Assembly: GCA_027627225.1 (NCBI GenBank)
Contig: JAPFQT010000041.1
Span: 362,501 to 426,500 of the forward strand
Direction of reading: 5' to 3'
DNA length: 64,000 bases
Origin: Congeria kusceri
Lineage: Eukaryota > Mollusca > Bivalvia > Myida > Dreissenidae
In this document: piece after piece, positions 25,482 to 34,863 of the stretch
How positions within the stretch are numbered: the stretch's first letter is position 1
How the letters are laid out: each line of letters begins with the position of its first letter
Translations under genes and position numbers: made by a program
The notes under the pieces: generated by a model
Databases searched by the model: none
The model's input: the letters and a program-made list of their open reading frames with translations, nothing else
Told to the model about the DNA's origin: nothing

Positions 25482-28400
25482 CTAAATTTTGTCAGTGATC
25501 TGACAGTCTGTGAGGAAGGTTGACAGGGCAGAGAAGACCGGACCCCCGGCCGCTCCCTTGGGGTCTAGCATGTTGTTAAGGTTTAAAACTAGTCCATGGG
25601 AGTGCAATGCGGCCCTGAGCCGGTCTCTCTGCCCTGTGTAGGTGTTGCACTGTAGCAGCAGGTGGGCTGCCGTGAAGGGCTCCCGGCACCGTGGACACCC
25701 AGGGTCCAGCCCAAGGACATACTTTCCCCTGTCACCGGGTAGGAGAGTAGTTCCCATCCTCAGGCGCGTGATGGCTCTATCAAGCTTAAAGCCTGGCGAG
25801 TACTTGTCAGACGGCCTGAGGGTCCTCGTGGCTCTGTGGAAAGTATGTCGATAGGCAGACACATTGGGAGCCCAGAGATTCCACTCACCGAGGACAAATT
25901 TCTTTGCCAGTGAGTAGATCTCAGTCGGCGCCAGGGACTCCCCCACATCAACAGCCCCCCTCCTGAGACCCTCCTTAGCCCCCCTGTCCGCCTGTTCATT
26001 CCCACTGATGTCGACGTGTGCTGGACACCATACTAAGGTGACCTTTAAAGATTTATCTAGGCACTGTTGATGAAGTTCCAGAAGATTAGATAAAATGTCA
26101 GGCCTAGATCTGCTATTTCTGTTTTTGATAGACTCAAATGATGATAATGAGTCTGATAAAATAGCAGTTTTAGTAGGTTTATTGACCAAAATCCAGCACA
26201 ATGCATATTTAATTGCCAAAAGTTCAGCCGAATAAATAGACAGATGGTTGTTGAGCCGGTGTGTTTTTGTAATATTTTTGGAAGGAATAACAAATGAATT
26301 GGCTACCAAACCAGAGTTAGGGCATTTGGAGCCATCAGTATATATTTTTAAATGCTCAGCATACCTATTATCAATATGTATGAGAGTTTCTGACTTGACG
26401 AGCTGCGGTAAGTCAGATTTCGTTAGAGTCTTTGATAGGGTTATGTCGACATCAACAGGTCCCAGGGTCCAGGGGGGTGTTTTGGACGGCCTCAGGTCTG
26501 CCACAGGGGTCCTGTCGAGACCGGCATCCCCCAACAGGGTCTTAATACTTGCTCCGAAGGGGAGTGGGATATGCTTACGCTTAAGTATTTTACCCTTGAT
26601 GAAGGTGCCGGTCCCGACCAGCTGATTTACAGGGTTTGAACCACGCCGGGACATGGCTCTGGTCCAATAATTGATAGACTGTTGTTTTCTGCGCAGACTG
26701 AGCGGCAGCACACCAGCCTCCTCCTCAAGCATGGCGTTAGGGGTGCATTTCAGGGCCCTCAGAGCTATCCTAAGTGCTTTATTCTGAATGGCATCTACCA
26801 CTCTAAGGGCGTTTGGCGATGCACATACATAGATTTGGGCTCCATAATCTAGCTTTGGACGTATAAGGGACTTGTAGAGAAGCAAGAGGCTATTTTTATC
26901 TGTACCGAAACCTGTGCCTCTTAACATTCTCATTAAATTTAAGTCCCTTTCGCACCGTTCAGCCAAATATTTAAAGTGGTGAGTAAAAGTTAACTGTTTA
27001 TCTAGGAACATACCTAGAAATTTCACCACTTTTTCAAAAACAATTTTGGTGCCGCCTAAATGTAAGTCCAAAGAGTGCTTAATTTGATCGCCAAATAATA
27101 CACCTACAGTTTTGGTTGGTGAAATTTTGAATCCCCATTCAATTGACCATTTCCATATGGAGTCTAAGCCTGCTTGAGCCCTCTTTTGCAAGCGTGACAT
27201 ATTAGACCCCTTTAACCAAGTGCTGGAGTCATCCGCAAATTGGGAGATAACCATTCCTGAATCCTTGACTGTCTCAGGTAGGTCATTGACGATGAGGGAG
27301 AACAGAGTTGGGGATATTACGGACGCCTGAGGGGTACCGCGGTCAGTTATGGTTTCCTCTGATAACTCCCCATCGACTTTGACCTGTATTTTTCTGCCCT
27401 CTAGGAAAGCTCTGAGGTAGTGGAAGCAGTAACCAGTGATTCCATAATCAGCTAGCTTTTTTAAGATACCAAAGGTCCATGTTAAATCGAAGGCCGCCTG
27501 AAGGTCCAAAAATATAGCTAATAATGATTGGCCTTGATTTTTAGCTGAAATAATATCATGTTGTAGTCTTGCTAGCTGATCAAGTGTTGAACGCCCTTTC
27601 CGAAAGCCAGACTGGAAGGGGTTCAGAATATTTTTGGTTTCCAATAAGTGTTCTAGTCTGTTTTTAACCATTATTTCTAGTAATTTACCTGCATGAGATG
27701 TTAGACTTATTGGACGGTATGAGGCTGGATCATTTTTGTCTTTACCAGGTTTTAGAATAGGAATCACTGTAGCCTGCTTCCATTCGGGGGGTACCGTTCC
27801 TGATCTGTATACCCGATTGAATAGGTCAAGCCAGATTTTTAGAGTTATGGCCGGCATGTTTTTGAACATCATATAAGATATTCTGTCTGGGCCTGTGGCG
27901 GAGTTACTTCTACCATTAATTGCAGAGTTAAGTTCTGTCATTGTAAAGGGTAAATTTAGAGGCGTGTTATTATCCCCAGGCTCGTTTAAAATGTTTTTAT
28001 TCTCCAGCTCAAATCGTTTTTGATAATCCAAAGTTTCTTGTGGGAGATTTGAGTCACTGGAGACTGATTTAAAGTGTGTGACCAAAAATTGAGCCTTTTC
28101 CCTTGGGGTTGTGGCAATTTCGCCTTTATATTTTAGTAGCGGTACAGGGTTGATGCGGTTTCCTTTAATTCTGTGAATCTTTTGCCAAATATCCCTAGTA
28201 TTACTTTTATTAACAACTGCTGATTCACAGAATTCTTTCCAATTTTGAGTTTTTGCTTCCAAAATTACCCGCTTTGCAGAATTTTCGAGGGATCTATAGT
28301 TTGTGAGATTGTGCTCGGCGGGGTTCTTTTTAAGTATTTTTAGAGCTGCTTTTCTTTCCTGTACCGCTTTAGAACATGCCTCATTCCACCAGGGCACATT

Positions 28401-29321
28401 CTTACTGGCTTTTCCCTTACCGGAGGAGACGGGGATGCTGCACTCAGCAATGGACAGGATCTTATTGGTTAAATTAGAGCAGAAGACACTGGGGTCCTGA
28501 GAGTGAACATCTGCTAGGGATAGATCTGAACAGAGGTCCCGGAACTGATCCCAGTTTGCTTTATTTAGGGCAAATTTGGGTCCCCCTGGGCTAGGGGTAT
28601 CAGTTCCCTGTACAAGATAGTTGTACAATGTAACCATTTGTGGGAAATGATCAGATCCAAAATTGTCTGTAACGGTTTCCCAAGCCGAAGCGCTTGCTAT
28701 CCCGGCACTAGCTGCAGTCAGGTCGATACATGTTGTTGACCCGGTGGGGCTGAGTCTGGTTGGCGAACCGTTATTGAGCAAGACAAAGTCATGCTCATCC
28801 AACCATTCTATGACCCCGCGACCTGCTGCGTCTGAGTTATTGGAGCCCCAAGCGGGGTGATGTGCATTAAAGTCACCTGTGAATATTACATCATAGGGTC
28901 CTTTAATGGTCCTTAGATCTGTTAATAGGCCATTAAGAGTCTCAAGATCACATCCTCTTGAGTATAGATTGACCAAAATAAGGGGCCGGTTCTTATTTAT
29001 AATCAATTTTACTGCTAGTGCCTCGATAGCAGTGCTACCATCAGTCTTTAGTTGGTTATTCACTCCCAGTAATTCATAATTTATGTTATTTTTAATGTAG
29101 ATGGCAAGACCGCCAGCTACATTGTTTATCAAGCTTGTATGGTTCTTGAACTCTATATTGAAGCCGGGAATTGTTTTAAATTCTTTGCGAGAAAATTTTG
29201 TTTCTTCTATGGCCAGTACATTAATATTTGGATTTTCGTCTAGAAAATGTTTAATTTCTGTGAATTTGTTGGAGGATAAACCTCCAACATTAAAGGAAAC
29301 GATATTAAGATCGCTGTCCAT
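25482..29321 (-). CDS. Non-LTR retrotransposon ORF2: endonuclease, reverse transcriptase, RNase H
   Basis: An uninterrupted 1279-codon frame. The N-terminus (LNIVSFNVGGL) begins an APE-type endonuclease with NVLAIEETK, the catalytic-type block VIFTGDFNAHHPAWGS, and GSDHFPQ near residue 225. The reverse transcriptase core follows, with YRPISLTSHAGKLLE, FRKGRSTLDQLARLQ, AIFLDLQAAFD, the unusual GTPQASVISPTLFSL, and catalytic SQFADDSSTWL. The C-terminal third holds an RNase H domain: IYTDGSK, YSAELLAIKYAL, ILSDSLSSFESI and WCPAHVDISGNEQAD carry its acidic and histidine residues. A Cys/His knuckle (CPRCREPFTAAHLLLQC) closes the protein. The domain order EN-RT-RNH fits I/R1/Tad/LOA-like clades. 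The start ATG (29321-29319) overlaps the ORF1 stop by one base. Intactness suggests recent insertion. Confidence 0.95.
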   Translation of the reverse strand: MDSDLNIVSFNVGGLSSNKFTEIKHFLDENPNINVLAIEETKFSRKEFKTIPGFNIEFKNHTSLINNVAGGLAIYIKNNINYELLGVNNQLKTDGSTAIEALAVKLIINKNRPLILVNLYSRGCDLETLNGLLTDLRTIKGPYDVIFTGDFNAHHPAWGSNNSDAAGRGVIEWLDEHDFVLLNNGSPTRLSPTGSTTCIDLTAASAGIASASAWETVTDNFGSDHFPQMVTLYNYLVQGTDTPSPGGPKFALNKANWDQFRDLCSDLSLADVHSQDPSVFCSNLTNKILSIAECSIPVSSGKGKASKNVPWWNEACSKAVQERKAALKILKKNPAEHNLTNYRSLENSAKRVILEAKTQNWKEFCESAVVNKSNTRDIWQKIHRIKGNRINPVPLLKYKGEIATTPREKAQFLVTHFKSVSSDSNLPQETLDYQKRFELENKNILNEPGDNNTPLNLPFTMTELNSAINGRSNSATGPDRISYMMFKNMPAITLKIWLDLFNRVYRSGTVPPEWKQATVIPILKPGKDKNDPASYRPISLTSHAGKLLEIMVKNRLEHLLETKNILNPFQSGFRKGRSTLDQLARLQHDIISAKNQGQSLLAIFLDLQAAFDLTWTFGILKKLADYGITGYCFHYLRAFLEGRKIQVKVDGELSEETITDRGTPQASVISPTLFSLIVNDLPETVKDSGMVISQFADDSSTWLKGSNMSRLQKRAQAGLDSIWKWSIEWGFKISPTKTVGVLFGDQIKHSLDLHLGGTKIVFEKVVKFLGMFLDKQLTFTHHFKYLAERCERDLNLMRMLRGTGFGTDKNSLLLLYKSLIRPKLDYGAQIYVCASPNALRVVDAIQNKALRIALRALKCTPNAMLEEEAGVLPLSLRRKQQSINYWTRAMSRRGSNPVNQLVGTGTFIKGKILKRKHIPLPFGASIKTLLGDAGLDRTPVADLRPSKTPPWTLGPVDVDITLSKTLTKSDLPQLVKSETLIHIDNRYAEHLKIYTDGSKCPNSGLVANSFVIPSKNITKTHRLNNHLSIYSAELLAIKYALCWILVNKPTKTAILSDSLSSFESIKNRNSRSRPDILSNLLELHQQCLDKSLKVTLVWCPAHVDISGNEQADRGAKEGLRRGAVDVGESLAPTEIYSLAKKFVLGEWNLWAPNVSAYRHTFHRATRTLRPSDKYSPGFKLDRAITRLRMGTTLLPGDRGKYVLGLDPGCPRCREPFTAAHLLLQCNTYTGQRDRLRAALHSHGLVLNLNNMLDPKGAAGGPVFSALSTFLTDCQITDKI

Positions 29322-30907
29322 TACTGATTAGCGATCAGTCTGCGCTTGATATTATGCACTTTGGCGTGCGGAGATCTTAAAAAAAGTTTATTTATGGAAA
29401 GCGTAGTTTTTAGTTTAGAGGGGGTGCGAGCCGGCCGGGATGGCCGGGTTTTAAATAAAGAAGGTGGTTTGTTGGTTGGGTTAATGTTGCCTTTGTGTTT
29501 GTTAGTTGAATTGTTGTTGTCCGGGGGGCTGATCCCAGGATCTGGAGGAGTCGGAGGAACCTTTGACCCAGAATGGCTTTCCATATCAGGCGTGCCTGTT
29601 TTAGGAGTTACTTTGGGAATAGACTCCCTGCCCCTTTTAAAGCGGGAGTCTATTTTATTGATGATGTAGGGAGTAACCCGACACCCAGTTGGCCGATCAT
29701 GGTCCTTGATGATCTCAGCGATGAGATCCGTCAGCTCGCTGAGATAAATGTTGCGATAACGATGACCTGTTGCTGGCGGATCTTTTATTTTAATAAATGA
29801 GGCTCCTGAAAGCGAGTTGCGCCTAGTATCGTTAAAATCAGGAGTACTCATAGGGGAGGTCTGGGTGTCGACCATTCTGGGACGGTTAGGGGGCACACTA
29901 ACTAAGGGCTCCTCCTCTTTTTCACAGATGTCTGAGATTGTAAGGTTCTCTAGAATGCTAGAGTGCACAGACACCAGAGAGTCTCTCCCGGTTACATTGA
30001 ATAGAGAATTATCCGAGATTGTAGAGCCCGAACATGTCGAGCCACTACAATCCCGGAGCGGGGAAGACCCTCTAGGACCCGCAGAGTGGTGCCCCTGATT
30101 TGTTGAGTCCCCCTGAATAGGTGAAACAGGGGGGGTGATCTGTTGAGTAGGTGTTTTTTGGGCAACCGGCTCCAGGCGGGGAGTAACCCTGATGGATAGC
30201 AGGCTTCTAACTTGTTGAGGGGTTATAGCCTTACCTATTGGCCCCTCAACTGAAAGGCATGCACGGCCGGTGTTGGTCATGCTAGAACCGGGGGCGGCCT
30301 GTGTGGGAGGGGACCTGGTTCTGGAGCCGGTTGGTGATGAGGTGTGTGGGGCACCATCCTTACTGGACGCAGTGTCCGGTGCAAATAGCTTGCACTCCGC
30401 CTCCGCCCAGGAAACGCAATGAAAATTGGCGTAAGAGGCCACGTTAAGTGCCCTCTTATATGAAGGACATCCCTGGTAGGAGGCCGAGTGTGGGCCACCG
30501 CAGTTAGCGCAATGGCGGATGTTGTAGCCACATTGCCGCTGACAGCGGTCCCCCGAACAACGGCAACATGCTGCAGGGCGGGTACATTTTCCCCCGCTGG
30601 CGGTATGTCCGAACCCCTGGCAGCGATAGCATCTGACAGGAGGTACGGGACAGGGTCTAATGCCCAGGGTGATGTTAGTTCCCGCAACATACACCTTTTG
30701 CGGGACTGGGCCAGAAGTGAGTATAGTGATTTTAACTAACCGCGGAAAGCCAGGAGGAGGCGGTCTAGATGGTTCGACCCGCTCCAGTTTAGTTATTGAG
30801 CCAGAGATTGCAGGGCTGAAATATAAGGAACCTTGAAGTTCAGTTAGATCCTGGCTTTCCGGGATCCCTGCTATGTGACCAAGAATGAGCTGTAATATGC
30901 TTAAGTG
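29321..30907 (-). CDS. Non-LTR retrotransposon ORF1: gag-like zinc-knuckle nucleic-acid-binding protein, 5'-truncated
   Basis: Open frame ending at TAA 29323-29321. The recognisable N-terminal part reads LILGHIAGIPESQDLTELQ and RLVKITILTSGPVPQKVYV, typical of the region before the knuckles in I/Jockey-type ORF1. Tandem Cys/His knuckles follow (CYRCQGFGHTASGGKC, CCRCSGDRCQRQC, CANCGGPHSASYQGC). The C-terminal half is long, Pro/Ser/Thr-rich and probably disordered, ending NIKRRLIANQ. ORF1 proteins coat element RNA in the cytoplasm. No in-frame ATG lies ahead of the conserved part, and homology ends near 30907 where (TTG)7 sequence begins, so the element lost its 5' end, as is usual for target-primed insertion. 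Confidence 0.85.
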   Translation of the reverse strand, partial: HLSILQLILGHIAGIPESQDLTELQGSLYFSPAISGSITKLERVEPSRPPPPGFPRLVKITILTSGPVPQKVYVAGTNITLGIRPCPVPPVRCYRCQGFGHTASGGKCTRPAACCRCSGDRCQRQCGYNIRHCANCGGPHSASYQGCPSYKRALNVASYANFHCVSWAEAECKLFAPDTASSKDGAPHTSSPTGSRTRSPPTQAAPGSSMTNTGRACLSVEGPIGKAITPQQVRSLLSIRVTPRLEPVAQKTPTQQITPPVSPIQGDSTNQGHHSAGPRGSSPLRDCSGSTCSGSTISDNSLFNVTGRDSLVSVHSSILENLTISDICEKEEEPLVSVPPNRPRMVDTQTSPMSTPDFNDTRRNSLSGASFIKIKDPPATGHRYRNIYLSELTDLIAEIIKDHDRPTGCRVTPYIINKIDSRFKRGRESIPKVTPKTGTPDMESHSGSKVPPTPPDPGISPPDNNNSTNKHKGNINPTNKPPSLFKTRPSRPARTPSKLKTTLSINKLFLRSPHAKVHNIKRRLIANQ

Positions 30908-30916
30908 AATAAATAT

Positions 30917-30939
30917 TTGTTGTTGTTGTTGTTGTTGAA
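30917..30939. repeat. (TTG)7 microsatellite at the LINE 5' boundary
   Basis: Seven TTG units, preceded on the plus strand by AATAAATATTTG. This looks like the 3' tail of a plus-strand LINE or SINE, yet it abuts the 5' end of the minus-strand retrotransposon. Confidence 0.8.
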
Positions 30940-32257
30940 TGTATTTCGATAGTTTTCATCAACTGTGTATTTTTTTTTCCACATTTACATGACACCTGTT
31001 ATCAACTATAAATAACCTGTGTATGTGTCAACTTAGTTACAAAGGAGCCTGTCTAATGGTGTGAACATGTGTTGTTTTACCTGTAACATGTTTCACACAT
31101 TTCATTGTTTGTATTGTACAAACACTCAGTCACTTTATCAGCTGGACAAGTCCAGTGTTTTTTTAACATAAAGCAGTCCCACAGATATTTTTTGTACTGC
31201 AAGTGTTTTTGCATTCCCTTAATTCAAATTCAAAGGGTATTCGACATTTTGTAGGCAAAAATAAAAACAAAAGTCTATCTTTTTTATGTTTTATTGATAA
31301 CGTAAAAAAAGACATTACATTTAGGCCTTCTGGATATTATGTAAAAATAAACAATCAAAAACTATTAAAGCATAGTTAAAGTATACGCTACAAACATTAT
31401 TTAAGTAAAGTTAAAGTATATACCTGACAATTGCAATCAATATCAAATTAAAAAAACAAACAAGCAAACGTTATTCAAAAACAATTCTGGTTTTGGGAAG
31501 GCTTTCCATAAATGCCGAAAAGGATTTCCATTTAAAAACATGTGTTTAATACACATCAAATATATTAGTTCAAACAACGAACTACTTTAACTATTTATTT
31601 CTTAATATTCAATGAAGATAGCTAATCAGATTTTAAAAATGACACATTTTTTTATACGTTTAAAAGCTAAGAAATGGTGATTTGAATAAAAATAATGATT
31701 TGTTAACGTTATCCATTTAGCTGACACAATTTATCCAAATTACAAGCATAATAATTTCTGTGTTATGTTGCTGCAGTATATTTACATATTCCAGAAAAAG
31801 GTTGCACTTATTTTTTTATATCTCAAACGTTTATTAATTAAGTAATTACGCTACCAAATTTATTCGCTCGCCACATAGACCTTTTAAATTATTTAGGCAC
31901 TTCTAATTCAATATTATATTGATACATACAACCGATTTGTAAGTGGTCATGAATTGACCGACATGGTTACGAAATGACCGATCGATTTGTAGGAAATAAC
32001 CGAAAATGAATGATTAGGAAATGATTATGTTACGAAATGACCGTAAACCATTTATATACTGTCTACGCATTATTTTCTATGTTACTTTCTTTCTCTTGAA
32101 TATTCTTTTAATACTGAAGAATCTATAGAGCAGACATATTTTAATGTTACAAAATCATAAACAACAAACTAAAGTAAAAATATATAACGATATGTTAGAA
32201 GGAGCATATAGTTTGTCGTTCAAATCTAGTCAGTCATGCGACGGATATATAGGATCT

Positions 32258-32394
32258 GACACGAGTTGTCATTTCATACCATAATTTATTAAACGAGTTC
32301 AGGAATTTTGTTAGTAAGCGAGCCTTTGGCGAGCTTACTAACAAATTTCCTTGACGAGTTTAATAAGTTATGGTATGACATGACAATGAGTGTC
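32258..32394. repeat. 137-bp palindrome (foldback)
   Basis: The left arm GACACGAGTTGTCAT, CATACCATAA, TTATTAAACGAG, TTTGTTAGTAAGC is mirrored by GCTTACTAACAAA, GAGTTTAATAA, TTATGGTATG, ATGACAATGAGTGTC on the right. The centre is at about 32331 (GAGCC/GGCGAG). The sequence is non-coding. Confidence 0.85.
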
Positions 32395-33170
32395 AAATCT
32401 TTTTTATCACATGCTTTTAAACGAAATAAAACCATTCTAATTTTACCAAAATAAGTTGGTAAATTCTCAAAGTTGTGTACTGACGTGACGTCATTACATG
32501 TTGACGACGTCATTTCAACAAAATAACGTCATGCGATTGGTCAGTTAAAGTACGTAGCCAATGAAAACGCTCATAATGATATCTTACACATATGTAAGAT
32601 AGAAATATTCGTAATGGTTGTATTACACGGGAAACAAGGTATAGCATGTGATAAAAGTGAATTATAAGTGAATTAAAAAACAGCAAAGTTACACATTTGT
32701 CAATTTTAAATTTACTTATGTGGAAAGTTTAATCTACATTCATTATTTTCACAATAACCATAGACACCAAATATCTTAAAACAAGAAGATATTCCTTTTT
32801 TTAAATAATTAAGATACTATATTGGTGCAATGTAATCGCCTTTCGATAACTTCCGACAGTTGTCGTCAGTTTACAATTATTTATCAATTTCTCAGGCACC
32901 AGTCTATTTCACTCCGGTCGCCATCTTTCATCAAAGAAAAATCACAATTAAACATACACTTTCAGGTATTTCAATGTTTAATTGCTAACAAGTGATACAG
33001 TTAATGTAAACAACATGTGATCAATCAAGATTACGCATCGTTTATGAGTTTTGCGTCTGAAATCAATTTCAAGACAAATTAATTTTGTGTTTGGAAGTTT
33101 TGTCATTCGTGCACAGTTTGTTCGTACCTAGTTCTTCTTGAATACTTTGAGCAAATGTGCACATTAATGT

Positions 33171-33318
33171 ACAAGCTACAGCGACCCGGAGGGTCATATA
33201 ACTGGGAGTTGTAATGTTGCAACTAGTTCGTACCAACTGTGAATACAAGCTACAGCGACCCGGAGGGTCATATAACTGGGAGTTGTAATGTTGCAACTAG
33301 TTCGTACCAACTGTGAAC
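33171..33318. repeat. Two perfect 74-bp tandem copies
   Basis: The unit begins ACAAGCTACAGCGACCCGGA and ends CCAACTGTGAA; the second copy starts at 33245. I saw no difference between the copies over the repeat, so the duplication is recent. Confidence 0.9.
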
Positions 33319-33357
33319 AGAACTCGTTACTGTCTGAACAATTAAACATCTTTTGCT

Positions 33358-33773
33358 CAGTGTTCATTCTGCGCCGAGTTTCAAGTGGGCCAATGGCCCA
33401 TCAGCCACACAATCAGTTCGCCATTTAAGGTTTTTCTTGGGGGGTGGGGTGGGGGGGGGGGGATGTGCGACATACTATATAATATCAAGTGGCGCGTGAC
33501 TTGATCAGCCAATAAAATCACTAGTTACAAAAAAGTGTGCGTGCGGCAGCCTAGCAACGGTTAATTTCCTTTAACAATCGGGCAATGTGATGTTTACAAT
33601 TCACAATACGATTTTAGATAATTTGATGTGAAAAAAAAGCCTGCAAAAATAATTTTCTATGCGCCCATTATATTTATCATGCGCCCAAATGGCCCACTGA
33701 TAGTATTTTTGTTGCGCCCATTTATTATTTTGTTGCGGGAATCACGCAAAGGCGCAGCCCAGAATGAACACTG
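33358..33773. mobile_element. 416-bp MITE with CAGTGTTCATTCTG terminal repeats
   Basis: The terminal 14 bp CAGTGTTCATTCTG is perfect in inverted orientation at 33760-33773. Interior sequence has inverted GGGCCAATGGCCCAT-like blocks and a G-run (33439-33463). CAGTG ends resemble hAT-type termini. The flanks share only TTGCT, so the target duplication is not confirmed. Confidence 0.65.
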
Positions 33774-34635
33774 ATTGCTCGCTGGAAACATCATAAAGAT
33801 CAACACAACGCGAATCCTAACAGTATAGCAAATATTTAATGGCAATATATATTATGGATTACCTATCAGAATGTGTTAAAAGCAACTTTTATTAGCAATA
33901 ATTAGGCAATGACACCTTGCAGATCTATAACACCTATTAAAAGTCAATTTACCAAACCGTCTATAGCAGGCACATCCGAAACGTAGCCGCAGGTGCCATG
34001 GCTGCAGCCCAATATTTTTAGAAATAGCCGTTTCACGACAGTATATGTTCTGTAGCTCGCAGCAGTTTAAAATTATGGTCACTTTAACATATGTCTCTTA
34101 ACCATATGCAAAATCTGCAGCCCCAATAATTTTCAGCTTGTGACTCACCTGCAAAGCCTTTACTTTATAAAATTTATTTACTGAACTTGTCGTCATTTGC
34201 CTATCTTTCTGCAAACCCACTGCCCATAGCGCATAGAAACTGACCGAAATACCCTTTTTATGTTGTTACATATAGCATTAATAAAAATAATGTTGTATAA
34301 AAAAATGTGTTTTGGTGATTGTGTTTACTGCTTTATGTTCATTACATTTCAGTCTTCCAAATAAGCCACTTTCCCTTAGGCGGGGACATCTAAAGATCTA
34401 CACAAATGTATCTCAGTTACTAAGTAAAATTTAAGATTAACATAATTCTGTTGAAAAAAAAATCTACCAACAATACAAGGTCTAGAAATTTTGCTCTATC
34501 AATGTTTTTAATTTTCTTTCCTGGATGTTGTTATATTTATACTGATCAGGTAATCTCTAGATTGGTATACAGCATTCCAGATTCAATAAGCTTGGCTATT
34601 CAATATAAAATTGTTTATTTGCAAAGATAGTTTTT
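33774..34635. other. Non-coding stretch, nothing recognised
   Basis: AT-rich spacer between the MITE and the nested repeat block. No gene or repeat recognised. Confidence 0.3.
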
Positions 34636-34863
34636 AGCTCGACTTTTTAACTGAATAGGTTGAACTCTGCTACTCACCCGTTCGTAGGCTTCGGCGTCTG
34701 AGTAATGCTCAGGTTAAGGTTTGCATGCACCAATTCCATATCTCCGGAACTACTGCAGATATTCAATTGAAACTTCGCACATATCTTCGGGGGTCATTAT
34801 GTGGGGTCACTGACTAAGGCCCATATATCTGATCTGCAATTTAGCAGAATTATGCCCCGTTTT

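Larger units (their letters stand above)
22309..32049. mobile_element. 9.7 kb terminal-inverted-repeat element with 8-bp target duplication, filled by a LINE
   Basis: About 108 bp at 22309-22418 match the reverse complement of 31941-32049, with blocks such as CCATTCATTTTCGGTTATTT and GGTCATTTCGTAACCATG aligning in full. The 8-bp sequence ATTTATAT abuts both ends (22301-22308 and 32050-32057), as expected for a target-site duplication. Inside each end a motif like GG.CATTTCGTAACC is repeated every ~20 bp. No transposase is visible in the non-LINE interior (about 22430-23560 and 30940-31940). I infer a non-autonomous DNA transposon of roughly 2-3 kb that later received the retrotransposon. An 8-bp duplication would suit hAT, P or related superfamilies; the assignment is open. 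Confidence 0.7.

Noticed and set aside
25642..30739. Plus-strand frames over the retrotransposon
   Set aside because: Antisense shadows of ORF1 and ORF2.
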